A DNA stretch of 64,000 bases from Pseudocercospora fijiensis CIRAD86 (GCF_000340215.1 NW_006921536.1:2953016-3017015); one strand, 5' to 3'; counted from the stretch's first letter, positions 47,748 to 57,458 are shown. Notes: generated by a model not told the origin, from the sequence alone. Numbers and translations: made by a program.

Positions 47748-48165
47748 ATGAAGACACCACTCCTTTTCCTCCTCTTTGGAGTTTTGGGGTCGCATGTGTT
47801 TGCTTCGGAGCAGCAGAAGGCTGTGAGTCGACCTCCTCCTCCTTCTCTACCACACTCGTTCATCCAGTATTGACGATGGTTTTTTTTTTCGTCAATAGCC
47901 TGAACCAATGTCCTACGACGGCCGCTGCGAAAAAGGAAAATGTAAAATCAAATTCATGGGGAAATTTCATGATGCTGGATGTCCGGAACATGACCAGGTG
48001 AGTAGAGCATGTTGTGGGTGAGTGAAAGAAAGAAAGGAAGAAAGTGCTGATGCTTTTGAATTTTAGTGTCTGTATGAAGGCGATTATTGTTATTTTAATG
48101 ATAAGGATAATCAGATTGCGTGTCGGAGTGCGCATAGGCAGTATGTTTTGAAGTTGGAGAAGTAG
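47748..48165 (+). CDS. Small secreted cysteine-rich protein (effector-like)
   Basis: Three exons, 47748..47822, 47899..47997 and 48067..48165, encode 90 residues. Introns are 76 nt (GTGAGT...CAATAG) and 69 nt (GTGAGT...TTTTAG). Both fall between codons. Residues 1-19 (MKTPLLFLLFGVLGSHVFA) form a clear signal peptide. The mature part of about 70 residues has six cysteines (DGRCEKGKC, DAGCPEHDQC, GDYCYF, IACRS), which could make three disulphides, and is rich in charged residues. It has no resemblance to a family I know. Small size, secretion and an even cysteine count are typical of fungal effectors or antimicrobial peptides, but function is not shown. It lies 2.5 kb from the transposon block. 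The gene is invisible as a single frame because no exon exceeds 100 nt. Confidence 0.72.
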
Positions 48166-48997
48166 GAGAGGTAGAGGTATATGGCAGGAAGATGGAAGGC
48201 GTTCGGTGGGAAAGGAAGCATAGGGGTCGTCGGATGTGTGTTTCATTTGGATCTGTATCATAGCGATTAGATTGTATTTACTTTGATATTTTTAAGACGT
48301 CTTTTTCAACGCAGCATTACGGCGATTGCATCATCTTCCAGTCCCGAATCTTTCGTACTGCTACTTTCACCATCCAAGCCTTTTCTCATCCACCACGGCC
48401 CGGTTCCCCTGCAAGAGCTCTCGGTTGGCGTGGTTTCTTTCCTGTCAATCGGTTAGGTCGGCAGGCGAAGAATGCAGACACCCTCTAGTTGCCGCCAGTA
48501 TCGACGTGTTGTGGTCACAGGAGAGTGAGAGCTAATTGTGCTGAGTGAGATGGGAAGGAAGAAAGATCGGCTGGTCGGATGATGCGGTGTTGTGGTTGGA
48601 GGCTTGGCATTATTGACGCCTGAAGCAGCTCGCCTGGATGACCGCGTCAGCAGCATGTCACAGCATCGTTTGCTGATCGGTGTCATTCCGATGTCTCTGG
48701 CCTTGTAGTGATGCAAACCTTCATGGAGAGCAACTTGGGGCGCAGCCTGATGCAGAGCGACTCCTGAAGGCAGAACCTCCAATGGACCCCACCTTCACGA
48801 TGCGGATGCCGCCTTTCCCCCTTTCCGCCTGCGCCCGCACACCTGGAAATATTGCCACGTCGACAAAAGCGAAAGCCTTGGAGGTCATGTCTGAGAGGAG
48901 TCTGCCCGACTTTCAAGGAGGTACTTCGGCACACTTCAATATTGACTATCATATTCGAAAGAAATATGCTGCCGCTTATCCAATCAGCGTTCAGTTC
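48166..48997. other. Intergenic region between the secreted-protein gene and tRNA-Gln
   Basis: 832 bp. Open frames here have no recognisable family and no splice-consistent extension. Nothing further is supported. Confidence 0.4.
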
Positions 48998-49128
48998 GGT
49001 TGAGTAGTGTAGGGGTTATCACTTCAGATTCTGATTCTGGAAACCCCGGTTCGATTCGTGAGTACCACCGATGATTATTGTAGCCTACGAAGAGTTATGT
49101 CTAACTAGTACTATAGCGGGCTCGACCT
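48998..49128 (+). tRNA. tRNA-Gln (anticodon CTG) with an intron in the T arm
   Basis: The mature tRNA is read as 48998..49057 joined to 49117..49128, 72 nt. The acceptor GGTTGAG pairs with CTCGACC (one G-T wobble), with discriminator T as in yeast tRNA-Gln. The anticodon stem TCAGA/TCTGG encloses loop TTCTGAT (anticodon CTG). The T arm is CCCGG-TTCGATT-C|CGGG. The break is between nucleotides 61 and 62, as in tRNA-His of this window, and exon sizes are again 60 and 12. The anticodon loop has no intron. The A box (TAGTGTAGGGGTT) and B box (GGTTCGATTC) lie whole in the first exon, and a T6 run follows at 49136-49141. Confidence 0.88.
49058..49116 (+). other. Spliceosomal-type intron inside tRNA-Gln
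   Basis: A 59-nt insert starts GTGAGT and ends CTATAG, with CTAAC at 49101-49105 placing the branch A 12 nt before the end. It has no T4 run. Its sequence is unrelated to the tRNA-His insert apart from the splice signals. Removing it completes the T and acceptor stems. Confidence 0.8.
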
Positions 49129-49135
49129 AGATATC

Positions 49136-49141
49136 TTTTTT
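49136..49141 (+). terminator. Pol III T-run after tRNA-Gln
   Basis: Six consecutive T, 8 nt after the discriminator base of the second tRNA exon. Confidence 0.7.
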
Positions 49142-49282
49142 GCCTTGCTCACCCACTGCGATTACAACACGATGTCTGATCTTTTGGTTCAAGTTCAGGG
49201 TTGGTTGGGAGGATCTTGCTTTTGACATCTTCCACCGACCATTGATCACTGAGCTGAGTCTTATAAGGTCTGATGCAGTGTC

Positions 49283-49800
49283 TCACCTCGGGGCTTCTCT
49301 CTTCTTGACCACCACATCGAAGTCCTGGATCCATGTGAACCACGACTTGACGGAAGACGTTCTATCCACATTCCTCTCTAGCTCCAAGCTGTACCTCCTT
49401 AGTAGCTGCGGTATCAGCTTTGACATCTCCAGCATCGCAACATTCTTTCCAATGCAGACTCTCTTCCCGCTGCCCCAGGCTAGACTACCACGTTCCATCG
49501 CCAATAGATTTTGACCACTGGCTTCGAGCCAACGCTCTGGTCGAAACGTATCCGGATGAGGAAACAGCTTCTCATCGCGAGCTACGACGAACGGACTGCA
49601 TCCGATGATTGTACCTGCAGGAAAGTAAGTTCCGGACAGCGTGAGCCCTCCCTTGGGAACGACTTGCTCTAGAGGAACGGCTACAACTGGATGGATCCGG
49701 AGACCTTCCTTGATGCAGGCTTGAAGATATGGCATTGCTTTGGCTTCTTTCCAGGTGACTGCGTCAGAAAGCCCAGCTGTATCAATTTCTGTAGTCGAAT
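49283..49800 (-). pseudogene. Cytochrome P450, 5'-truncated fragment
   Basis: About 170 residues of the C-terminal part of a fungal P450 on the minus strand. It begins near TEIDTAGLSDAVTWKEAKAM and contains the ExxR helix (KEGLR), the PERW segment (FRPERWLEA) and the haem-binding loop WGSGKRVCIGKN with the cysteine ligand. A complete P450 has about 500 residues. The first two thirds are missing, because the neighbouring F-box-like gene ends at 49782 and fills the place. The usual Phe that opens the haem loop is Trp here. The fragment is open to its stop, so its decay may be recent. A transcript beginning elsewhere cannot be excluded. The family resembles pisatin-demethylase-type P450s, but the class is inferred. 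Confidence 0.75.
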
Positions 49801-51377
49801 CGGTACTCTGAAAGCCTCTTGTAAAAAGCCTCTTCCGCACCCTCCGACCGCGATCGAGGATAGACACAGCACCAGCCCAGGGAGCGGCAGCGGACGTAAT
49901 GCGCATACCTGGAGTATCCCTGATATTCGCACGGTGTGGTGCAGTAGCAGGGTGGCGCGCCACCATTCCATGAAGCCATGGCCTGCATGTCGTTGGAGAG
50001 GTCAATCTTCTCTCCTCTCTTGTATTCCGCGAGACGAAGATCCCATTTCGTCTTGACGCTGTCTTTGATGGCTCCGGCGAAGATGACTTTCGGAAAGTGC
50101 TTGATCGTATCGAACGCGCCGGTGACGATCCAGTCAGTCATGGTCTTGTTGCAGGACGTGGAGAAGCCATTGATTTCACGCCGACCATTCCAGTCGCAAA
50201 ACCACATTGACATGTTGTAGTTGCCAGTGTATCCCCATGGGTCGTCGAGCTTAGCCGCATAGGGTGAATGGAATCTCAGCGTAAGCTCCTTCACGGTATC
50301 GAGGCATCGTAGCTGTTCAGCCAGGTCTTGATAGCCGAAGTCCTCGAAGCGCTCGAATGGACGCAGAGGGATCTTAAACAAAAGGATGAATTCGAAATGA
50401 GGGAAGTCAAGCTCTAGTTTCGCGAGGCTGTGGAAGCCAAGCACGTCGGTGAAGCGATAACGCAGAAAGCCATGGAGTTTGTAGCAGTCCGTCATACACT
50501 TTCGAGTCCCAGTCCATAGAAAGTGTTCAACTTCTCCGTTGATTTGCCGGTTTGCGTATTTGATAGCAAGGTCGAAGGGAGGTACATTTTTGGCCGTGTG
50601 ATCGAGCTTGCGCAGCTCGACGCCTTCATTAGCCATGGTGCCGCGCCCAAATTTGTAATGAGTTTGGGGATACATGTCCTGGCCAAGTACATCGCAGTAG
50701 ACCTGCTCTCGAAGCTCTGCAGGCAAGCGCAGGAACGAGAATGTCTTGCCATTCTTGGCCCACCACTGCCGTTGCTGGTTGATGCCGCTAGCTCCTGGCT
50801 CGACAAGACCAGGTGGTGCGAGTTTGCTTTTCAGTTTGTCCTGGAAGCTGTGCCAGCCGCTTCCATGGTCCACAAGAAGGACAGTTTGGTAAGATCCGCA
50901 GTCACGGCTGCGAACGAGCTTGAACTGCAGCTCACGAACGACCTTCCCTCGGTGCTTCATACCAATTGTTACCACATCCGATTCATTGCAGGAGTATTTG
51001 GTTGGCTCCGTAGTGATCGGCTGTGCGTGGGTAGGGTCCGTAAAGTGCACCAGGCTTTGACGATTGAAGTCGATCAAAGCTGCGCGCACTGCTTGAAACA
51101 CTCGATCCTCAGGATGCGGTCGCAGTATTAGCGGGTCTGCGTTGCCAGGTCGTGTAGTCTTTTCTGCGCTGCCAGGTGTCACAGTGGGTGGTGCATCTTC
51201 AGAGGCTTTCGACTCTCTGGACTTTTCGATAGTCTTGGATTGTAGGCGAGTGTTTGTTTGTGCTGTTGAATCGACAGGGCTCGAGTCAACAGGTCTCTTG
51301 CGCTGTCGTCGGACAACAGTCTCCCAACCATCACTAGGAAGCGGAGTCTCTGCCATAATGTGGCTATCGGCCATCAT
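49782..51377 (-). CDS. F-box-like hypothetical protein
   Basis: A single exon of 531 residues. The first 100 residues are polar and probably disordered, with GWETVVRRQRKRP at residues 17-29. At about 214-233, FSFLRLPAELREQVYCDVLG is the F-box-like opening found in many fungal proteins of unknown function. The part after it is rich in aromatic and leucine residues. F-box proteins recruit targets to SCF ubiquitin ligases, but no target is indicated here. An alternative start is at Met8 (51356). The C-terminal 80 residues have unusual Cys/Arg-rich content and abut a P450 fragment, so the 3' end may have been altered by a rearrangement. Function unknown. Confidence 0.6.
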   Translation of the reverse strand: MMADSHIMAETPLPSDGWETVVRRQRKRPVDSSPVDSTAQTNTRLQSKTIEKSRESKASEDAPPTVTPGSAEKTTRPGNADPLILRPHPEDRVFQAVRAALIDFNRQSLVHFTDPTHAQPITTEPTKYSCNESDVVTIGMKHRGKVVRELQFKLVRSRDCGSYQTVLLVDHGSGWHSFQDKLKSKLAPPGLVEPGASGINQQRQWWAKNGKTFSFLRLPAELREQVYCDVLGQDMYPQTHYKFGRGTMANEGVELRKLDHTAKNVPPFDLAIKYANRQINGEVEHFLWTGTRKCMTDCYKLHGFLRYRFTDVLGFHSLAKLELDFPHFEFILLFKIPLRPFERFEDFGYQDLAEQLRCLDTVKELTLRFHSPYAAKLDDPWGYTGNYNMSMWFCDWNGRREINGFSTSCNKTMTDWIVTGAFDTIKHFPKVIFAGAIKDSVKTKWDLRLAEYKRGEKIDLSNDMQAMASWNGGAPPCYCTTPCEYQGYSRYAHYVRCRSLGWCCVYPRSRSEGAEEAFYKRLSEYRFDYRN

Positions 51378-51659
51378 AGCGACCTAAAGGTTGATGGTCG
51401 TGTGATGGTGTTCGGTGCTCGATTGAAGAATCCTGAAGAAGACTTAGGGCGCGCAGACCAGGGAGCGGGATCAACCATGCATGTGCGCGTGACACTCGAT
51501 CTCGGCCCGTTCCGCCAAGTTTCATGTTAGTGAGGTGTTCTCGCTGTCATATGATAATGATCAATGCATGTGAGCCACAGAGGGCTAGATCAGTAACTGC
51601 CGGAGATCACAGATGTCCCGAAACTCCCTTGCGTCCTGAAAGAAGCGCTCGCATTCAAT

Positions 51660-52290
51660 ATGCCTAGTCAATGGCGAGGCCAATCCGCCTTCCTAGTCTC
51701 CTCAAGATCATCCAGGACTCCCAAAAGTTTCCGAGCAGAAGGTTCATGCTCAAGTTCAAACCCAGCAACGGCTTCCAGGGAGAACGTGATGTCGAAGGGT
51801 CGTTCTGGAAAAGAATTGCCAATCTCTTGTAGCTGATCAGCGTCTGGCAATAGAGATGCGGTGGGTCCTTCGTAAGCCACCACGCGAACGAGCAGCTCTG
51901 GATGAGTCGCGGCAAAATGGAGCGCAATAATGGCTCCACCACTGGTGCCGAAAAGATTCGTCCTGTTCGCGCATGACTGCAATGACATGGCGAACGTGTT
52001 GCGATGGGTTCATTGCACGCTGCACCTAGACTGGGCTTTGGCCCGACTGACGTCCGTCTAAGGTGCAGACAAGGAACTTATGGCTCACCTGCACCGCCGC
52101 CTCCTGGGATCATGATCAAGAGCGACGGTTTGCCTTGGTAGCAGTACCTTATACCGCATCTTTCGTTCCGAGCTGTCGCAGTGCTTAAGATTGGCGTCAT
52201 CTTGGGTGGTCTCGGGCTGTCGATACGAACTTCGAGCTTCAGTTTTGTATCCAGATTGAATATATGGTCGTGGACCTGTCCGGTATTGTT
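51660..52290 (-). pseudogene. Alpha/beta hydrolase, decayed
   Basis: Minus-strand remains of one hydrolase in several frames. In coding order they are RYCYQGKPSLLIMIPGGGG (near 52150-52090), then TLDGRQSGQSPV followed by a stop, then QHVRHVIAVMREQ, then in another frame LFGTSGGAIIALHFAATHPE with the nucleophile elbow GTSGG (near 51930). The order is that of an alpha/beta hydrolase core (oxyanion strand, DRR-like loop, Ser elbow). At least one in-frame stop and one frameshift separate the parts, and no intron with proper signals repairs them. A His/Asp pair is not identifiable. No product is expected. Confidence 0.65.
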
Positions 52291-52548
52291 CATATATAAT
52301 GGGCGTCCGATGCCATTGGTGCGTGAACTCGGTCTACTTTCGGGACTGCACAAACGCCTGCGCAATTCAGCGCATAACAGAAGCGCGATGCCTGTGGGGC
52401 GAGAATCGGCAACCCGAAGCTCTTGCTAGAAATCATTGCTGTGCTACCTATCCACGCCTGATTGCTTCGCTCAATTGAGCTTGGTGAAGTCCACCTGCCG
52501 AAAGCAGCCGTGGTCGTCCAGCGAAACGGCAAGAGCCAAATGCAGCAC

Positions 52549-53058
52549 CTAGATGATCATGACCACTCTCTGAGCCTCAAATGTCGACTTCGGCAAACAG
52601 ATCATCTGTGCAGGCAGCAGCTCGTTGCAGCTCATCTTCGGGTTTGCCATATTCAAAGCATCGACTGTCGTCCCATGCTCATCCGCGATCGACCAGCAAG
52701 TATCCCCTTTCTTCACAGTGTATGTCTCCAATCCATCCGCGCACTTGACACCTGGCCGGCCTCCAGAGTTGACGAGCCAAAACACCGCCATAAGAACCAC
52801 AATCACAATGAGAAACCAAGGAGCCATGAATCTCCAGTCTTGGTTGCGGATACTAGGAGGGACACCTGTGCTCGATCGCAGAGCGGCTTCGGGGTCCCGG
52901 TGCAAGCGACCATAACGATTGCCTTCCTCGCTGTACCACAGCGATCCTCCAGTGTCGCGAAATGTATATTGCTGGGTATCGGCATCGTAGGCAACTCTCG
53001 TCATGCCTTCTGGCAGGCGCTGCTCGTCGGAATCGAGGAGTTGGTAGCGGCCTGGCAT
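52549..53058 (-). CDS. LysM-domain single-pass membrane protein
   Basis: 169 residues if it starts at 53058 (MPGRYQLLDSDEQRLPEGM). The frame is open to 53220, but the added 54 residues look non-coding. The N-terminal part is cytosolic in character. A single membrane helix (WFLIVIVVLMAVFWLV) lies in the middle. The C-terminal half is one LysM domain: LETYTVKKGDTCWSIADEHG followed by VDALNMANPKMSCNELLPAQ and a final MICLP. LysM modules bind chitin or other GlcNAc polymers. With an N-in anchor, the domain would face the cell wall or a secretory lumen. Unlike secreted LysM effectors, it has no cleavable signal and only one module. A role in wall sensing or remodelling is a guess. Confidence 0.75.
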   Translation of the reverse strand: MPGRYQLLDSDEQRLPEGMTRVAYDADTQQYTFRDTGGSLWYSEEGNRYGRLHRDPEAALRSSTGVPPSIRNQDWRFMAPWFLIVIVVLMAVFWLVNSGGRPGVKCADGLETYTVKKGDTCWSIADEHGTTVDALNMANPKMSCNELLPAQMICLPKSTFEAQRVVMII

Positions 53059-53316
53059 GACGGCGATCGTGTTGTGGTTCTCGAAGTAGACGTTCGGTGA
53101 CTGTGTTTCTCTTTTGCGATGTTTGGATCTGACGTGAATGGAGGAGAAGCTGGTATGTGGAAAAGGTTCGTCTGCATCACCACGGAACGCCGGCCTGACA
53201 AACTGAAGCGAGTACAGCAATCATGCAGCAGCAAGCTTGGTCGCGTGCAAACAGCAGACAGCGAGGCATGTTCGGTGTAGCGCTAGTCAAGGACAACAAT
53301 GTACTTTTTGGGATAC

Positions 53317-53920
53317 GGCTATAATAGCCAACAGCCTTGATGCCTTACGTGGGGGTTCACTTCGAAGGCTTCTGCTACGTGAATGAATGAATTGGACGAA
53401 ATTTACGACATATACGACACTTTTAACACACATTTACGACGACTTTTTAGACAACAAAGATGCTAATAGCCTCCGGCGGAAGGGGCCTATATCTCGCGCA
53501 GAATAGCACCCCTGCGCCTCGAGTATACCTTACGGACGGGTCCCCCCTTCCTACGGTCGTTCCTCCCTACGGAGGGACCCCGCCGTCCGACGGTCTCGGC
53601 TAGCGGGGGCCCCTACTATTCTTTGCCCCGGAGTAGAGGGGGTAGGGAGGGTAGAGGGCGGGGCGGACAAAAACAGCGACAGCGAGGTCAAATTTCTCGG
53701 CCAAAATGCCGGAAAGGGACCCCTACGCGAAATATATATACCGCGTCTGCGATATATATCGTCCTACGCGTCAAAATTAGCGGTAAAAGGGAGGAAACTT
53801 ACGGTAGCGAGGTTAATGTTAGAGAGAGGAAGAACGCGACGGAAAGATGTATATATATAGGAGTAAACAAACACCCCCACGCAGCCCGATTTGGACAAAT
53901 TCCTGTTGGCTATTATAGCC
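53317..53920. mobile_element. 604-bp element with 18-bp terminal inverted repeats (MITE-like)
   Basis: The ends are exact inverted copies: GGCTATAATAGCCAACAG at 53317-53334 and CTGTTGGCTATTATAGCC at 53903-53920. The outer 13 bp are themselves palindromic (GGCTAT-A-ATAGCC). The interior has no transposase. It mixes very GC-rich stretches (53560-53660) with TATA-rich ones. No clear target duplication was seen. Likely a non-autonomous DNA transposon of unknown family. Confidence 0.6.
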
Positions 53921-55007
53921 ATTTTCACTTTTTGTCATGCACTTTCGAAGTGTTTTGCACTCACCTGGTCGCCGGCAGCTTGTCGTCGCCAAGACAGACA
54001 AGGGAGCCACGCGACTGTGTGGGCCGTCAACGATCTTCTTTAGTTTCAACCCGCTTCTTCAGTCCAGCTCCTTCATCACCTGCTGGCCTTTCCAACGGAC
54101 TATCCAGCATCAGTCAGGCTTTCGGCTGACTCGTATCGGCGGCCGTCGGCACGTCAAAGCAGCCAGTCTTCCGCGGAGTCTTACTACGGCTCCTTCACGA
54201 CGGCGAGCAAGAACATGCGAAGTCTCTTGCAGCGGCCCTCCGCGACCATAACAGAGGCATTATCATTGCGAGTACGATGACGATGACCCTGGCGACACTT
54301 TCTCTTTGATATCGCGGGGGCTCTAGGCTAAGCGATGCGATCACAGTGCGTGGTCAATTCGCGTTTTGCACACGACTACAGCAAAAGAAATGCAAAGCAG
54401 ATGCGTCAAACAGCGACGAGGCTGGACCCATCGTCTCTAGCTCCAGACTCTACTTCTCAGTGTCGAAATGGTACCACTGTTCCGGTACAGTGCCGACTGA
54501 CCTTGGACAAGCTTGTGTTTGACGAGTGGAGAGGAGCGTTGGCCGGATTGCTCGAACAAATCGAGTAACAGCCAGCCACCCACATCGTCACCTTCGTCCC
54601 ACCACACTGATAAGACTCTGTACGCTGACATGGCTAGAGCCAGTTCGCACGCGACCATACATGGGTCCCTGCATCATTGCGCTAGCTATGGCTGCTCTAC
54701 GCCTCATAGGCCGTCTCCGCCCACTGCCCTTATCTCTCGAGCGCAGAGGCACAGAGTCCAGGCATTGTGAGTTGACGCCTCGATCTTGAGACTTGCAAAA
54801 TTCACAGACAGTTGAGAGGGCAAATCTTGCCGGCCATCTCATTCTACCGTGTCATGCCATCTAGAGGCCTTTCCTTTGCTTGATCTTATCTCCTCGGTCG
54901 GGACGACCAACGGCATCGCGTGAGTGGATAAATACTGCTGTCGGCATCGCACAAGATCCTAGTGTGCACGACTGAAACATTTCCCACTCGGCCCATCACT
55001 ATCGACA
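53921..55007. other. Intergenic region before the NCS1 permease
   Basis: 1087 bp between the TIR element and the permease start. Several frames of 70-105 codons overlap here in conflicting directions. The stretch 54100-54265 (+) has a Ser/Arg-rich frame that could be a gene remnant, but no domain was recognised. The last 150 bp should hold the permease promoter. Confidence 0.35.
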
Positions 55008-56874
55008 ATGGCTGCGAGCGACAATAAAGGCTTCTACAGCGAGAAGCAGGCCTCTCCAGCTTCATCTGCGGTTGAACCGAATGTCGGAAGTGGCCAAGTA
55101 GGCAAACTCAGGAGCCGACTCCCAGGCTTCAGCCTTGAGGTCCGTCAGGAGCCAAGTTCTTTCGCAACCACCAAGAGCGCCTCCAATGCCGACTTCGACC
55201 CCATCCCACCATCGAAGCGAACATGGAATTGGGGCGCATACGTTGCATACTGGATGGCTGATGCATGGGCTGTCTCGAATTGGGAAGTCGGTATGTGATG
55301 TCTGAAGCATCACGCGTGCAGCACAGAACTGACACCTCAAAGCCTCCTCCATGATTAAAGTTGGTTTGAGCTGGAAGATGGCAATTGGTGCCTGCGTCCT
55401 CGGCAACACTCTCATGGGCCTCGTGATTACCATTAATGGTCGCATGGGTGCTACTCTCCATACTCCATTCCCGGTCCTTGCGCGCATGCCTTTCGGATAC
55501 TACTTCAGTTACTTCGTTGTCCTCTCGCGCTGCGTACTTGCCATTGTCTGGCTCGGTGTCCAGACTACCACAGGCGGCCAATGCATGGAGGTTTTGCTCA
55601 CAGCAATCTGGCCCAGCTTTGCGAACATCCCGAACCACATCGCAGACGGTGAGGGCATCACGACTGCTGGCATGGTCGCCTTCTTGCTCTACTTCCTGCT
55701 CCAGCTGCCGTTCCTGTGCATTCCTTACACGAAGGTACATTTCACCCAAAACATCGGCTGAAGCCCTTCCGCTGACATGAATCAGGTACAATACTTCTTC
55801 GCGTTCAAGTCTGTGATTGCACCGATTGTCTTCTTGGCTGTCTTCGGCGACACCCTTCGCAGGGCCGGCGGAACCATCGATCACAGCACCGTCATCACTC
55901 AAGGTACCACTGTCAGCGGCTCAGTCCTTGCCTGGGCTTTCTTCTCCAACCTCAACGGAGTTTTGGGCAACTACGCCACTCTGGGTCTCAACATTGCTGA
56001 TTTCTCCCGATATGCCAACAAGCCCAGCGCGCAAAATGTGCAAGCCGTCGTCATTCCGATCATCTTCACCATCGTCGGCCTCCTTGGAATCTTCACCGCT
56101 GCCTCCGCTCAGACGGCGTACGGCGAGGTGATGTGGAACCCAATCAAGATCATCAATCTCTGGATGGCATCTGGATCTCACGCTAGCCGCGCTGCTGCTG
56201 CCTTCGCTGCCATCGGTCTGATCATTGTCACTCTTGGTATCAACATTTCTGCCAACTCGATCAGTGCCGCAAATGATCTCATGGCGTTCTGTCCCAAGTA
56301 CATTAACATCCGCCGTGGTCAAATTCTTGCTGCCTTCATTGGTAGCTGGGGTTTCGTCCCGTGGAAGATTCTTGCGTCGGCTGCCAAGTTCCTTGCTTTC
56401 CTCGGCGGATACACCATCTTCTTGGGCCCAATGACCTCCATTCTCATCTGCGACTACTTCATCGTTCGCAGGGGCAATGTCTCCGTCCCAGACATGTACA
56501 ACTTCCACGGCATGTACCGCTACCATCCCAAGCTCGCAAGCAACTGGAGAGCGGTCCTAGCTTTCTTCATCGGCTGCATTCCACCACTTCCTGGCTTCGT
56601 CGACAACATTGTCCAGGCAGGTCATGGTACCACGAGTGTTTCGATCGGCGGTCAGCATTTGTTCGCGATCGGTTACATTTACTCTTTCTTTGCGGCAGGT
56701 ATCTTCTACTGGCTGTTCAATCGCTTTGCTCCACACAACGAGTCGATGATGGATCATCCAGAGACTGGCGAGGACATCATCGCCCAGAACGATGCCCACA
56801 ATGTCGAGGAGCGACGAGCAAGCTATGCTGAGGGTCACAAGCCAAGTCTTGTGGCAAGAGCTTTCCAGGTTTAG
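55008..56874 (+). CDS. NCS1-family nucleobase/allantoin permease (Fur type)
   Basis: Exons 55008..55290, 55343..55734 and 55786..56874 encode 587 residues. Introns are 52 nt (GTATGT...CAAAG) and 51 nt (GTACAT...ATCAG), and joining gives WAVSNWEVASSMIKVGLSWK and CIPYTKVQYFFAFKS. This is a 12-helix proton symporter of the plasma membrane. Family marks are the N-terminal NWGAYVAYWMADAW, the segment ITINGRMGATLHTPFPVLAR in TM3, SRCVLAIVWLGVQTTTGGQC, and GPMTSILICDYFIVRRGNV near TM10. Fur-type NCS1 proteins carry uracil, allantoin, uridine or related compounds. The substrate cannot be fixed without aligning the binding-site residues. The C-terminal tail (ETGEDIIAQNDAHNVEERRA) is acidic and cytosolic, as in regulated fungal permeases. 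Confidence 0.9.
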
Positions 56875-57173
56875 ACGAGTGATACCCATGATGTATATGA
56901 CAGGATGATTGGTTGTAAAAAGATTTCTTTTATTTGCGGTAGATAGATACGTTGTAAAGAATATGCACTTTGCAAAAGCTACTTCTCTTGACGTCCTTCA
57001 GCTGTGACTTCTAGTGCAAAACTGCGCACGATATTTCTGATTCGATAGATCTCAGGATCGGGGGCCCCGAAGCCTGCTTCTTCAACGAAGACAATGCGAT
57101 CCAAGTTCTTCTGGATTGACGGCCTTGAAATAGTGCCCGAGCAGATAACGCTTTCCTTGCCTGCAACGCTCAG
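56875..57173. other. Downstream region of the permease
   Basis: About 300 bp. A minus-strand frame of 76 codons (57209..56979) overlaps here but has no family match. No feature is supported. Confidence 0.3.
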
Positions 57174-57458
57174 ATGAGAGTGACAGCCTGTACTGATACG
57201 GAACTTCAAGATGAAAGGTGGAAGTTGATCGTCGTCGCTGCATCAGTTCTTGGCAAAGGCCTGAGGCATCAGAGCTTGCCGAAGTCCGAAAAGCTTAATC
57301 CGAAAAATGAGCTTCTCGAATTTCTCGCCGCAAGCTCTCGACCTCCAGCAAAGGATACAATTGCTATTTCAAAATCGGCTACAATCAGGAACCTGACCGC
57401 ATTGCTAGAGAACATCTGCATTGCGGCAGGCTACGCTGACCAAGCCGGACATTTCTAA
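57174..57458 (+). CDS. Possible DUF167/UPF0235-like small protein or exon
   Basis: A 94-codon frame just upstream of CBF5. The segment ELLEFLAASSRPPAKDTIAI followed by SKSATIRNLTALLENI faintly resembles the end of DUF167 proteins (…LIEFLA…VPKSDVEIVSGATSRNK…). The expected glycine-rich loop before it is not clear, and upstream exons were not found. It may be a decayed gene or chance similarity. Confidence 0.22.
   Translation: MRVTACTDTELQDERWKLIVVAASVLGKGLRHQSLPKSEKLNPKNELLEFLAASSRPPAKDTIAISKSATIRNLTALLENICIAAGYADQAGHF

Noticed and set aside
49283..50005. An intact short P450 gene of 240 codons
   Set aside because: The first 65 codons overlap the F-box-like gene in another frame and do not resemble a P450; the rest lacks the first two thirds of the family.
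53059..53220. An N-terminal extension of the LysM protein
   Set aside because: These 54 codons lack conserved character, and MPGRYQLL is a better start.
53623..54129. A 168-codon frame across the TIR element and beyond
   Set aside because: It crosses the right end of the element into flanking DNA and starts in a GC-rich non-coding stretch; no domain seen.
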